Assembly: GCF_004362215.1 (NCBI RefSeq)
Contig: NZ_SNWR01000001.1
Span: 5,252,001 to 5,316,000, forward strand
DNA from: Paractinoplanes brasiliensis
GTDB lineage: Bacteria > Actinomycetota > Actinomycetes > Mycobacteriales > Micromonosporaceae
Length of the DNA: 64,000 bases
Reading direction: 5' to 3'
This document shows positions 1-8,471 of the stretch, one piece after another (the stretch's first letter is position 1; every line of letters starts with the position of its first letter). The notes beneath the pieces were generated by a model. The model was not told the DNA's origin. It saw nothing but the letters and a program-made list of their open reading frames with translations, and did no database searches. The position numbers and the translations under genes were made by a program.

Positions 1-124
1 GCGCTTGACCCGCCTCGAACGACGACGCGAAGCCGGCCGCCTTTGCCTGGGCCGGCGCCCCCATCAGCATCGTCCCCACCATGGCCAGGGGCACTGTCGC
101 AGCTATCCACCGTGGTCGGCGCAT
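1..124 (-). CDS. N-terminus of a secreted protein (partial, runs off the left edge)
   Basis: Only the first 41 residues are in the window. They form a clear Sec signal peptide: a basic start (MRRPRW), a hydrophobic stretch and an Ala-rich cleavage region ending APAQAKA, followed by GFASSFEAGQ. The ATG at 124 was chosen because GGAGGAGG lies just upstream on the minus strand; an internal ATG at 82 would lose the basic region. An SSFEAG motif straight after the signal peptide recalls actinobacterial secreted glycoside hydrolases such as GH92 alpha-mannosidases. That is a resemblance only, since the catalytic part lies outside the window. A LacI-type palindrome lies upstream at 168-177. Confidence 0.6.
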   Translation of the reverse strand, partial: MRRPRWIAATVPLAMVGTMLMGAPAQAKAAGFASSFEAGQA

Positions 125-167
125 CCGACCTCCTCCGATCAGTCCACGTAACGTCCGCGACACATCG

Positions 168-177
168 TTACCGGTAA
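168..177. promoter_or_regulatory. TTACCGGTAA palindrome, possible sugar-repressor operator
   Basis: A perfect 10-bp palindrome with a central CG lies 44 bp upstream of the start of the secreted protein that reads to the left. LacI-family operators have this CG-centred form. With a putative secreted sugar hydrolase downstream, catabolite-type repression is plausible. Confidence 0.4.
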
Positions 178-871
178 ATCAATCGATGGGCAAGACCAGA
201 TCGAACACAATCGCGCAGCCAATGACATCGATGTCAGCCGGGCCTTGTGTCCGGATCTGCCAGCCGATATGGTCACTTCAGACGACCGGCCCGACCGACC
301 GTCATGTTCATTCATGTGCGATTCTCTCGACGGTCCGCGGGTGGCTCCACCGCGCCGTCGCCGAGGCTCTCGCTATGCCGCCCCCACGGCCCTGTCACGG
401 TCGGCGGCGAGGCCGTCATCATCCGTACGCTCCGTCTCGCCTGACCTCACCCCGGTGGTTCCGGCGGCGGGCGACCCGCTGCCCGAGACGCCGTGTCCGT
501 GACGACGAGGCAGCGCTCGTCCACGACGGCGACAGACAGATCAAGCGGAGCCGGTAGGACGATGCGGGTGTGATCTTGGCCGAACGCCGTCCAGCGAGTT
601 CCTTTCAGCTGCTCCGGGTGGCCGGAAACGAGGCGGGCGCCGGATGTCCGGCCGAAGGCCGCGGCATCGGGGCGCGGCGATCACCTGCTCTGCGGATGCG
701 GAGCAAGCCGATGTGCGGGCGTCGGCCCGACTCGTGAGTTTGTGCATGGGCATGCACCTTGCGCGGGCGGCCGCATGGTCCTGCTTCGCTGTGCCAGGAT
801 TTCAAGTCTCGGCGCCGGCGCCAAAGGGGTGCCGTTTCTCGCCCCTTCGTGAGCGCGAGGAGGAGCACACG
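178..871. other. Intergenic stretch without a recognisable gene
   Basis: About 700 bases between the secreted protein and the membrane protein starting at 872. Open frames exist on both strands, but their translations are Arg/Pro-rich low-complexity readings without a ribosome-binding site or family resemblance. No tRNA or hairpin terminator was recognised. Confidence 0.5.
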
Positions 872-1921
872 ATGAAGGCCCTCGCCGAGCTCGTCCCGCA
901 AGTCTTCTTCGACATACTCGCGCGGTATGTTCCGGGCCTCGTCCTGCTCGGCTCCTGGATCATCATGTTCGGTCACGATGAATGGCGATGGCTGCTGAAC
1001 GCTGTCGTGGGGGGCCAGCTCAACAGCGGCAACGCGATTGCGGCGGCGACGCTGGTCCTGCTTTTCGTGCCGTTCGTGGTCGGATACGTGATCGCGCCCG
1101 CGGCGAAGATCGTGCAGCGAGGCAACGAGCACGGCTGGTGGCTTCCCCCGTTGCCGAGTCGTTCCGTGTACGAGGGCGCCGATCGGCGGTGGCGCCCGAA
1201 GTATTGGTGGGTCATGAGCGACAAGGCCGCGGGAGACGGGTACGACTGGCTCCGGAAGAACGCTCCGGAGGCGGGAGCTTTCGCGGCGAAGATCCGCGCC
1301 GAGTTCACGATGCACAACGCGCTGGCGGTCGCCTTCCTGGCAATTTCCGTCATGGCTCTTTTCGCCGGGGAAATCTTGTGGGCTGCCGCAAGCGGCTCGA
1401 TCGTCCTTCTGATGGTCCGTCGTGGAGCAGAGACCGAGAAGACCTTTCAGAGCACCACTCGGAAGCTCTGCCGGGCAGCTTCTCAGGACAGCTCTCAGAA
1501 CCCGGCCCGCCCCGCGCCCGAGCTGGATCCGGCGCCGCGGCTGATTTGGTTGATACCTGGGAACAGGAACGACCAGTTCCTTTGGGAGGACGGCAAAGAC
1601 TGGCTGGACGAGCTGAAACTGTGGCTGACGCTGGAAACCCGGCGGAAGCGCCAGGATGAGCTGAGGCGGAAGTGGTTGAGGGAGCTCGTGGACATGGGCG
1701 TTGACGAGCGGACGTTGCCGGGGACGTCGCAGCGTGAGAGCACTGCCGAGACAATCGCTGCGGTTAAGAAGTGGGCCGGGACCGCGGGGAAGATTTGCAG
1801 CCGGTCGGGCCGCAGAACGTTCCGTGCAGAAGGCAGGAAGTGGGCGCGGAAGCTTCAACATGAGGCGGCACCCGAGTTCGTGTTTCGTCGGCCCGGCATC
1901 TTCTGGCGCATCAAGCCCTAG
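872..1921 (+). CDS. Membrane protein of unknown function
   Basis: A 349-residue protein that I do not recognise. Hydrophobic segments lie at about residues 20-35, 55-76 and 150-183, the last long enough for two passes. The last 160 residues are charged and hydrophilic, with a Lys/Arg/Glu-rich helix near 250-285, and are probably cytoplasmic. The frame stays open further upstream, but ATG 872 is preceded by GAGGAGGAG at good spacing and begins the plausible N-terminal helix. It stands alone, tail to tail with the WYL regulator. Charged tails on small multi-pass proteins occur in many unrelated families, so no role is proposed. Confidence 0.75.
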   Translation: MKALAELVPQVFFDILARYVPGLVLLGSWIIMFGHDEWRWLLNAVVGGQLNSGNAIAAATLVLLFVPFVVGYVIAPAAKIVQRGNEHGWWLPPLPSRSVYEGADRRWRPKYWWVMSDKAAGDGYDWLRKNAPEAGAFAAKIRAEFTMHNALAVAFLAISVMALFAGEILWAAASGSIVLLMVRRGAETEKTFQSTTRKLCRAASQDSSQNPARPAPELDPAPRLIWLIPGNRNDQFLWEDGKDWLDELKLWLTLETRRKRQDELRRKWLRELVDMGVDERTLPGTSQRESTAETIAAVKKWAGTAGKICSRSGRRTFRAEGRKWARKLQHEAAPEFVFRRPGIFWRIKP

Positions 1922-1930
1922 AACGTCACC

Positions 1931-2893
1931 TCAGTCCGTACGAGCGGCAGCCGCGAACCGGGCGGCCACCTCGGCGACGGCCTCGCGCAGTTCCGGGCAC
2001 TCGACGACGGTGAACGGGTAAGGCACGGCGGGCAGCCACTCCTGGGCGTACATGCGGGTATTGGTCGTGCTCCCGATCAGCACGCACTCCTGTGGGCCCG
2101 AGGGTTCGAGGCGGCCCATGGTCGGGCGGATCCAGGGGGCCACTTGCGCATGCGGGGCGTGGAAGACGATGCGGGTCGGGTATTTCCAGCCCGTGGCCAG
2201 GTTTTGTTCCAGCGCGGCGACCGGGTCGAGGTCCGCCGGTGGGACGAAACGCTGCGGGAGTTGACGGGCGGCGCGGATCCGGTCGATACGGTACGTGCGG
2301 ATGGCGTCGGCCCGGTGCGAATGGCACAGCAGATACCAGCGGCCGAAACGCACGACGACGGCCCACGGGTCGGCTTCGGCGTCCCACTGGTCACCGGTCT
2401 CGTTGGCGTAGGTGACGGCAACCCGGCGGTGTTCGGCGACGGCGGCGACCAGGGTGCTCATGACGGCGGGGTCGGCGCGCGCGGCTCTGCGGTCGGGGGC
2501 GGCTGACGCGTACGCCCGTAAGGCCGCCGCCTGCCGTCCGATGCGTTCGGGCAGGGCGCGGATCACCTTGCTCAGCGCCGACCCGACCAGGTCGTCGGCG
2601 TCGATCGCGGCCGGCTGACCGTCGAGCACGGCCATCACCAGCCCGAGGGCCTGCTCCTCGGTGAACACGACGGGTGGCAGCCGGGTGCCGCGGCCCAGGC
2701 GATATCCCCCGTACGGGCCTCTGATCGACTCGACGGGGATGCCGGCCTCGCGAAGGATCCCGACGTAACGGCGTGCGGCCCGCTCGGTGACGCCCAGCTG
2801 GGTGGCGAGCTGCTCGGCGGTCGTGCCGGGGCGGGCCTGCAGGATTTCGAGCGTGCGCAGCGCCCGGGAGGTGGGACTCGAGGGATTCTCCAC
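1931..2893 (-). CDS. WYL-domain HTH transcriptional regulator (YafY/DeoR-like)
   Basis: A 320-residue regulator. An N-terminal winged helix (residues 8-70, with TAEQLATQLGVTERAARRY as recognition region) is followed by a WYL ligand-binding domain around 155-230 and a C-terminal extension. WYL regulators bind small ligands or nucleic acids and usually control the adjacent gene. It starts with GTG and diverges from an alpha/beta hydrolase 53 bp away. TAAGTT lies 7 nt before the GTG, so the message is probably leaderless. The likely target is the hydrolase, its own gene, or both. Confidence 0.88.
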   Translation of the reverse strand: MENPSSPTSRALRTLEILQARPGTTAEQLATQLGVTERAARRYVGILREAGIPVESIRGPYGGYRLGRGTRLPPVVFTEEQALGLVMAVLDGQPAAIDADDLVGSALSKVIRALPERIGRQAAALRAYASAAPDRRAARADPAVMSTLVAAVAEHRRVAVTYANETGDQWDAEADPWAVVVRFGRWYLLCHSHRADAIRTYRIDRIRAARQLPQRFVPPADLDPVAALEQNLATGWKYPTRIVFHAPHAQVAPWIRPTMGRLEPSGPQECVLIGSTTNTRMYAQEWLPAVPYPFTVVECPELREAVAEVAARFAAAARTD

Positions 2894-2946
2894 GCCTCGG
2901 AACTTACCGGAAGCAGAACGTCCGGAACGGGTCCTAGGTTGGGGTC
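2894..2946. promoter_or_regulatory. Divergent leaderless promoters, WYL regulator / hydrolase
   Basis: The 53-bp gap holds a -10 box for each side. TAAGTT (minus strand, 2901-2906) lies 7 nt before the regulator GTG, and TAGGTT (2935-2940) lies 6 nt before the hydrolase ATG. No Shine-Dalgarno is seen for either gene. CCGGAA occurs twice between the boxes and could be part of the regulator's site. Confidence 0.55.
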
Positions 2947-3606
2947 ATGACTGATCAGATCGTGCTTCTCGGTGGCCTGTGGCTCGACGTTTCCACGTGG
3001 GACGGGGTGGTCGCCGAGCTGACGAAGCAGGGCCGCCGCGCGGTGGCCGTGAACCTGGACGTGCCCACGCTCGACGAGCAGGTGAGCGCGGCCCTCGCCG
3101 TGGTCGACGCGGCCGACGGGCCCTCGGTGGTGGTTGGGCATTCGGCCGCCTGCACCCTGGCGTGGCTGGTCGCCGACGCGCGGCCGGCCCGGGTGAGCAA
3201 GGTCGTGATGATCGGCGGCTTCCCCAACGCCGACGGTCAGCCCTACGCCGACTTCTTCCCGGTCGAGAACGGCGTGGTGACCTTCCCGGGCTGGGAACCC
3301 TTCGAGGGCGCCGACTCCGCCGACCTGTCCCCGGCCGCCCGCGCCGAGTTCTCGGCGAACGCGATCCCGGTTGCGGAGGGCGTGGCCAAGGCGACGGTGC
3401 GCCTGTCCGACGAGCGGCGCTACGACATCCCGGTCGTCATGGTCTGCCCCGAATACAGCCCTGCCCAGGCTCGCGAGTGGATCGACTCCGGCGAGCTGCC
3501 CGAGCTGGCCAAGGCCAAACACGTCGAGCTGGTCGACATCGACTCGGGCCACTGGCCCCAGCTCAGCAAGCCCGCCGAACTGGCCCGTCTGTTGGCGGCT
3601 GCCTAG
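2947..3606 (+). CDS. Alpha/beta hydrolase
   Basis: A 219-residue serine hydrolase of the small esterase-like type. The nucleophile elbow is GHSAA (Ser66) after the strand SVVVGHS, and the probable catalytic His is in DSGHWPQ near the C-terminus. There is no signal peptide, so it is cytoplasmic. The sequence resembles short alpha/beta hydrolases of unknown substrate found beside WYL regulators. It diverges from such a regulator, probably leaderless from TAGGTT, and that regulator may induce it. Confidence 0.85.
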   Translation: MTDQIVLLGGLWLDVSTWDGVVAELTKQGRRAVAVNLDVPTLDEQVSAALAVVDAADGPSVVVGHSAACTLAWLVADARPARVSKVVMIGGFPNADGQPYADFFPVENGVVTFPGWEPFEGADSADLSPAARAEFSANAIPVAEGVAKATVRLSDERRYDIPVVMVCPEYSPAQAREWIDSGELPELAKAKHVELVDIDSGHWPQLSKPAELARLLAAA

Positions 3607-3711
3607 CCCGGGGATACTTCAGACGGTGTAGGCCGTAGTCGGGAGGCGTCGATGGAAGTGTCCGCCGCCGGACGACGTGCCGTGGGCGCCGACGACCCTA
3701 ACGTCCGGGCC

Positions 3712-4806
3712 ATGACCAGATATCTCGCTCCTGTCCTCACTCTCGCCGGGGTTCCGGCCGGCCTCGCGATCACCGGCGGTGACGTCGACACGATCATGAC
3801 GCTCACGTTGGCTGCCTGGCTCGCGGTGTTCGCCTGCTTCGTCCGCCGGTCCCCCCGTACGGTCCTGGTGGTCTCGCTTCTGCTGGTGGCCGGGATGCGT
3901 GGCGCCGACCTCGTCGGGTCGGGCTGGGCATGGCCGGCCACCGCCGCGTTCGTGGCCGTCGTGCTCGCCGGTGGGCTGCGGTTCGCGTTCGTCGCGGGTG
4001 GGCTCGCACTGGCGTACGGGATCGCCTGGGACGGCTTCGTCAACCAGGACCACGACGGCACCTGGGCGCTCGCGCACGTCGGCGGTGACGCGCTGTGGCT
4101 GGCCGCCGTGCTGGCCGCGGCCAACGCCTACCTCAGCACCCGCCGCTGGCAGCACGAGATGGCGCTGCGCCTCGAACAGGAGCAGCGGCAACACGAGCTC
4201 GACGCGCGGCGGCGCCGGGCCGAGGAACGTGTCGGCATCGCCCGCGACCTGCACGACGTTGTTTCGCACACCCTCGCGGTGGTGGGCGTGCACCTCAACG
4301 TCGCGCTCGACGCCTTCGACACGGACCCGGAGGAAGCCCGCACGTCACTCCGGCTGGCTCAGGACGTACGGGGGAAGGCAATGTCCGACTTGAAGTCGCT
4401 TGTCGACGTTCTGCGCGAGGGGCCGGTGGAAAGCCTGGACGGGCTTGACCGGCTGGTCGAGCAGGTGCGTGAGGCCGGGCTGCCGGTGTCGCTGAACGAG
4501 TTCGGCGAACGGGCCGACGTGCCGGCGCCGGTGGCCACGGCGGTCTACCGAGTGGTGCAGGAGTCGCTGACCAACACCGTCCGTCACGCGGGGGCGCAAC
4601 GGGTTGTCATCACGTTGCGCTATGCGCCGGCGAGCGTGGTGGTGGACGTGCAGGACGACGGCACCGCGCCCGAGACGGTGATCGACGGTCACGGGATCGC
4701 GGGCATGCGCGAGCGGGTGGCCGCGCTGGGCGGGGCGCTCACGGCCGGTCCGGGCAAGGCCGGTTTCTCCGTACGGGCGACGATCCCCTACGGCGGACGC
4801 GGATGA
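3712..4806 (+). CDS. Sensor histidine kinase, NarL-type system (HisKA_3)
   Basis: A 364-residue membrane kinase. Four or five N-terminal membrane segments lie within residues 5-140, followed by a coiled linker, the HisKA_3 dimerisation helix with phospho-acceptor His181 in ARDLHDVVSH, and a HATPase_c domain with the N-box in ESLTNTVRHA. Two starts are possible. ATG 3712 has TAACGT 7 nt upstream and would be leaderless; ATG 3652 is 60 nt upstream in frame behind GGGAGG. The shorter form begins right at the first membrane helix and is preferred. It overlaps the response regulator gene by ATGA. The stimulus is unknown; there is no large extracellular sensor domain. Confidence 0.9.
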   Translation: MTRYLAPVLTLAGVPAGLAITGGDVDTIMTLTLAAWLAVFACFVRRSPRTVLVVSLLLVAGMRGADLVGSGWAWPATAAFVAVVLAGGLRFAFVAGGLALAYGIAWDGFVNQDHDGTWALAHVGGDALWLAAVLAAANAYLSTRRWQHEMALRLEQEQRQHELDARRRRAEERVGIARDLHDVVSHTLAVVGVHLNVALDAFDTDPEEARTSLRLAQDVRGKAMSDLKSLVDVLREGPVESLDGLDRLVEQVREAGLPVSLNEFGERADVPAPVATAVYRVVQESLTNTVRHAGAQRVVITLRYAPASVVVDVQDDGTAPETVIDGHGIAGMRERVAALGGALTAGPGKAGFSVRATIPYGGRG

Positions 4807-5459
4807 TCTCAGTGCTTCTCGCCGACGACCAGCACCTCGTACGGGCCGGCTTTCGCAGTCTGCTCCGGCGGGACCGGGAAATCCAGGTCGTCGGCGAGGC
4901 GTCCACCGGCGACGAGGCCGTCCGCACCGCGCGGGAGCTGCGGCCCGACGTGATCCTGATGGACATCCGCATGCCGGGGATGGACGGGATCGCGGCCACC
5001 CGGGCGGTGCTCGCCGAGCTCCCGGAGACGCGCGTGATCATCCTGACGACGTTCGAGACCGACGAGTACGTGTTCGCCGCGCTCGCCGCCGGGGCCAGCG
5101 GGTTCCTGACCAAGGAGGTCGGGCCGGACGGCTTGCGGCACGCGGTCCGGGTCGTGGCGGCCGGTGACGCGCTGCTCTCCCCGAGCGTCACCCGGCGGGT
5201 CGTGGGGCAGTTCGCGCACCGGCCGGTGGCGGCTGCTCCCGGTGGCGACCGTCTGGCCGTTCTCACCGATCGTGAACGCGAGGTCGTACGCCTCGTAGCG
5301 GCCGGACTGTCCAACGAGGAGATCGCCCGCGAGCTGGTGATCAGCCCGCTCACCGCGAAGACCCACATCACCCGGGCGATCGCGAAATTGGGCGTACGGG
5401 ATCGGGTGCAGTTGGTGATCGTGGCGTTCGAGGACGGGTTGGCAGGGCCGCTGTCGTGA
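4803..5459 (+). CDS. NarL/FixJ-family response regulator
   Basis: A 218-residue regulator. The receiver domain spans residues 1-120, with the acidic pocket at DD8-9 and phospho-acceptor Asp54 in LMDIRMPGMDG. A LuxR-type HTH lies at about 150-210 (LTDREREVVRLVAAGLSNEE). The start overlaps the stop of the kinase gene in ATGA and the end overlaps the next gene in GTGA, so the three genes are translationally coupled. It is the obvious partner of the upstream HisKA_3 kinase. Its target promoters cannot be told from the sequence. Confidence 0.93.
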   Translation: MISVLLADDQHLVRAGFRSLLRRDREIQVVGEASTGDEAVRTARELRPDVILMDIRMPGMDGIAATRAVLAELPETRVIILTTFETDEYVFAALAAGASGFLTKEVGPDGLRHAVRVVAAGDALLSPSVTRRVVGQFAHRPVAAAPGGDRLAVLTDREREVVRLVAAGLSNEEIARELVISPLTAKTHITRAIAKLGVRDRVQLVIVAFEDGLAGPLS

Positions 5460-5986
5460 CCCGCATGCGGCGGATCCTGGTGTACGGGGTGACCGGTTCC
5501 GGCAAGTCCACGCTGGCCGCCCGGATCGGCGAGCGGCTGGGGTTGCCGTACCACTCGATCGACGACCTGATGTGGCAGCCGGGATGGGTGCCGTTGCCTC
5601 CGGATCAGCAGCGAGAAGTCATCGAGAAGCTGCTGGCCGCCGACGAGTGGGTCATCGACGCCGCGTACGGGTATTGGCACGACCTCGTTCTGGCGCGAGC
5701 CGAATTGATCGTCGGGCTGGATCTGCCCCGCCGGCGCTCGGGATGGCGTTTGCTGCGCCGCACGGTGACCCGGATCGTGCGCCGAACCCCGGCCTGCAAC
5801 GGCAACTACGAGACATGGCGGGCGTCGTTCTTCGACCGCGATTCGATTCTGTGGTTCCACGTGCATTCGTACGCCCGGAAACGCCGCCGCATGAGGCAAT
5901 GGCAGGCGAGCCCGGAGTTTCCGGAAACGGTGCTGTTGCGTACGCCGGCCGAGGTGGAACGCTGGTTGGAAGCTCAGCCGTCCTGA
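5456..5986 (+). CDS. P-loop nucleotide kinase-like protein
   Basis: A 176-residue AAA/adenylate-kinase-like protein with a Walker A motif GVTGSGKST at residues 11-19, a DDLMWQPGW segment and a C-terminal basic region. It belongs to the group often labelled adenylate kinase or DNA topology modulation FlaR-related protein, whose substrate is mostly unknown. It starts at GTG in a GTGA overlap with the response regulator, so it is co-expressed with the two-component pair and may be part of its output. The 3' end overlaps the convergent antitoxin gene by 13 bp. Confidence 0.82.
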   Translation: MTRMRRILVYGVTGSGKSTLAARIGERLGLPYHSIDDLMWQPGWVPLPPDQQREVIEKLLAADEWVIDAAYGYWHDLVLARAELIVGLDLPRRRSGWRLLRRTVTRIVRRTPACNGNYETWRASFFDRDSILWFHVHSYARKRRRMRQWQASPEFPETVLLRTPAEVERWLEAQPS

Positions 5987-6210
5987 CCGCCACTGCGCTC
6001 GGCCCTCAGGTCGGCGGTCCACCCCGGGTCGGTGGGTTGATCGAAGACGCCGGCGAGGTCGTCCCACTTCCGCCAGGCGCGCGGGCTGACCGGGCCGAGC
6101 ACGGCAGCCGGGCGACCGGCGACGGTGATTGTCACTCGCTCCCCCGCCTGTGCTCGGCGCACCAGGGCGCCGGCGTTCTGCCGCACCTCCCGCAGTCCGA
6201 CTTCGCTCAC
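5974..6210 (-). CDS. Phd/YefM-family antitoxin, apparently orphan
   Basis: About 78 residues with the Phd N-terminal pattern VSEVGLREVRQNAGALVRRA, followed by GERVTITVAGRPAAVLGPV, the usual dimerisation and DNA-binding fold of type II prevent-host-death antitoxins. Start GTG 6210 fits the family N-terminus better than the in-frame ATG at 6228. No RelE, Doc or PIN toxin gene is adjacent: on one side lies the convergent kinase, on the other the hydrolase, whose stop is 21 bp upstream on the same strand. It may be a leftover of a toxin-antitoxin locus or a stand-alone regulator of the hydrolase unit. Confidence 0.78.
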   Translation of the reverse strand: MSEVGLREVRQNAGALVRRAQAGERVTITVAGRPAAVLGPVSPRAWRKWDDLAGVFDQPTDPGWTADLRAERSGGQDG

Positions 6211-6231
6211 CAACCCAAGGTGGCACATGCG

Positions 6232-7212
6232 CTACAGCTCCGCGCGCGACGGAATTTTCTGTGTTCGCGGTTGCTGATCGGCTTCCCGCTGGTTCAGCCA
6301 CTTCAGGATCGCCTCGGTTGTTTCCGTCGGCTTCTCCTGCTGGATCCAATGGCCGCAGTCCAGGGTGACCACTTCCGCGTTCGGGACGAATTCCGTCAGT
6401 CTTCCGGCCCTCGCGACCGTGTCGCGGTCGCCGTAGATCATGAGGGTGGGGTGCCGGATGATCGGGTCCACGTCCGCCAACAGGCGCCAGTTGCGGTCCA
6501 GGTTTCGGTACCAGTTGATCCCGCCCGTGAACCCTGTCGACTCGAAGGCGGAGACGAAGACGGCCAGTTCGCTGTCGCTCATGACGGGCTCACCGAGTGG
6601 GGTTCCCGCTCTCGCGAGGTTGATCAACGCATTGCCCGGCTGAGGCTCTGCCGGGGGCACGTTCTTCCGGTACAGGTTCCGAAGGAATCGGAACGTGTTC
6701 TCCTCGAACACCGCGTCCGCGACGCCCGGCTGCCGGTTGAAGTGGACGAAATAGAAGTCGGCGCCGAGCACGGCCTCCATGAACTCGATCCAGGGCGTCT
6801 CTCCGCGCTCCTGGTAGGGCACGCTCAGCGCTACCACGCCGTTGACCCGGTTCGGGTGCAGCAGGGTCAGGCCCCAGACGACGAAGGCGCCCCAGTCATG
6901 GCCCACGAAGGTGGCATCGGTGTAGCCGTAGTGATCGAGGAGGGCGACGAGGTCACCCGACAGGTGCTCGATGTCGTAGTCCGTCACTTCGGCGGGACGG
7001 GACGAGTTGCCGTAACCGCGCTGGTTCACAACGATGACGTGGTAGCCCGCCGCGGCCAGAGCCGGCACCTGATAACGCCAGGAAAAGGCATGCTCGGGCC
7101 AGCCGTGACAGAGCACGATGGGGTTTCCCGCGTTCTGCCGGCCGGCTTCGAAGACTTCGAGTTCCACGCCGTTGACCGGAATGCGCGTGGGCTCGGGAAA
7201 ATCGGTTGTCAT
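6232..7212 (-). CDS. Alpha/beta hydrolase, soluble epoxide hydrolase-like
   Basis: A 326-residue hydrolase. The oxyanion motif HGWPE lies at residues 36-40, and the nucleophile elbow is GHDWGA with Asp106, the aspartate nucleophile of epoxide hydrolases and haloalkane dehalogenases. The catalytic His is in DCGHWIQQEKP near the C-terminus. Residues 150-240 fit the cap domain. It has no signal peptide. The most likely activity is epoxide ring opening through an alkyl-enzyme ester. It diverges from a second WYL regulator at 7276, repeating the arrangement at 1931-3606. Confidence 0.9.
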   Translation of the reverse strand: MTTDFPEPTRIPVNGVELEVFEAGRQNAGNPIVLCHGWPEHAFSWRYQVPALAAAGYHVIVVNQRGYGNSSRPAEVTDYDIEHLSGDLVALLDHYGYTDATFVGHDWGAFVVWGLTLLHPNRVNGVVALSVPYQERGETPWIEFMEAVLGADFYFVHFNRQPGVADAVFEENTFRFLRNLYRKNVPPAEPQPGNALINLARAGTPLGEPVMSDSELAVFVSAFESTGFTGGINWYRNLDRNWRLLADVDPIIRHPTLMIYGDRDTVARAGRLTEFVPNAEVVTLDCGHWIQQEKPTETTEAILKWLNQREADQQPRTQKIPSRAEL

Positions 7213-7275
7213 GCCGGCATCATGCGGTCCGATACCGGTCAACCCCTGACCGGTTTCCCTGGCAGTGTTGCCCGG

Positions 7276-8223
7276 GTGCGAGCCGACCGGTTGATCTCCA
7301 TTCTCCTTCTGCTGCAACACCGCGAGCAGGTGACCGCGGCGGAGGTCGCCCGGGAACTGGAGGTCTCCGAGCGCACTGCCCGCCGCGACCTCGACGCCCT
7401 GGGCATGGCCGGGGTGCCGGTGTACTCGGTGCGGGGCCGGGGCGGCGGCTGGCGTCTCGTGGGCGGCGCCCGCACCGACCTGTCCGGGTTGACCGCCAGT
7501 GAGGCACGCGCCCTGTTCCTGGTCGCCGGCCCGGCCTCGTCGATGACGCCGGCTGCGAAGGCGGCGCTGCGCAAACTCGTCCAGGCCCTGCCGGAGCCCT
7601 TCCGGGTGCAGGCCGAGGCGGCAGCGTCGTCTCTCGTCATGGACCCGCAGCGGTGGGGGGCGAGCTGGGTCGAGCCCCGGCCGCCCCGCTTCCTCGACGA
7701 GCTTCAGGACGCGGTGATCCACGGCGTCCAGGTGAGGCTCGGCTACGTCGACCGTGAAGGCAGCGAAACCGAGCGAACTGTCCACCCGCTGGGCATCGTC
7801 GCCAAAGGCCCGTCGTGGTATCTCGTCTCCGACACCGGGACCGGCCGGCGGACCTTCCGGATCGACCGCGTGTCGTCCGTCGGCCTGACCGGCGATCCCG
7901 TGCGCCGGCCCGAGGGATTCGACCTTGCCGAGAGCTGGCGCGCGATCGCGGACGAGGTCGACCGCAAGCGGACACCCCTCGAGGCCCGGGTGGTGTGCGC
8001 GCCCGAGGGGATAGATGTGCTCCGGACAGGGTTCGGCGGCCGGCTCGTGGTGGGAGGTGTCACAACCGACGGCCGCATCGAGGTCGTGATCCGCGGCAGC
8101 GACGAGCACCTGCTCGCCGGCGAGCTTGCCGGCCTGATCGCCTGGGTCGAGGTGACCGGCCCTCCAGGCGTACGGGACTGGCTGGCCTCCATCGGCAACG
8201 CGCTCGTCAAGCGATACGCCTGA
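7276..8223 (+). CDS. WYL-domain HTH transcriptional regulator (YafY-like)
   Basis: A 315-residue regulator. The N-terminal DeoR-type winged helix (HREQVTAAEVARELEVSERT, then RRDL) covers residues 1-60, a WYL domain spans about 150-220, and a WCX-type C-terminal extension ends near VRDWLASIGN. The frame is open far upstream, but GTG 7276 begins exactly at the family N-terminus (VRADRLISILLLLQ). An AGTGTT box lies 6 nt upstream, compatible with a leaderless message. It diverges from the epoxide hydrolase-like gene 63 bp away, which it probably controls. Confidence 0.88.
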   Translation: MRADRLISILLLLQHREQVTAAEVARELEVSERTARRDLDALGMAGVPVYSVRGRGGGWRLVGGARTDLSGLTASEARALFLVAGPASSMTPAAKAALRKLVQALPEPFRVQAEAAASSLVMDPQRWGASWVEPRPPRFLDELQDAVIHGVQVRLGYVDREGSETERTVHPLGIVAKGPSWYLVSDTGTGRRTFRIDRVSSVGLTGDPVRRPEGFDLAESWRAIADEVDRKRTPLEARVVCAPEGIDVLRTGFGGRLVVGGVTTDGRIEVVIRGSDEHLLAGELAGLIAWVEVTGPPGVRDWLASIGNALVKRYA

Positions 8224-8471
8224 GACCGGAACGGGACGTCGTATCATCGGTGACCGTTGCGGCATACCACGCCGTGTCGTCAGGGCTCCAATGCCGAAGC
8301 GCAACCGCCACTGCTGATTCGTGGCCGTCCATTCCCGTACGGGGTTCAGGCCGTGCGGCGGTAGGCGACAGTCCGACCCGCGTCACGGAAACCGGTGCGA
8401 TGGAGCTCTCGTGGCACCGGGTAGTCACACATCACGGCGTGGGCCCCCCGGCGTCACGCATCGCCCGTAAG

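Noticed and set aside
8207..8428. A 73-codon minus-strand frame in the gap after the second WYL gene
   Set aside because: No ribosome-binding site or leaderless box, and no family resemblance; it overlaps the WYL gene end.
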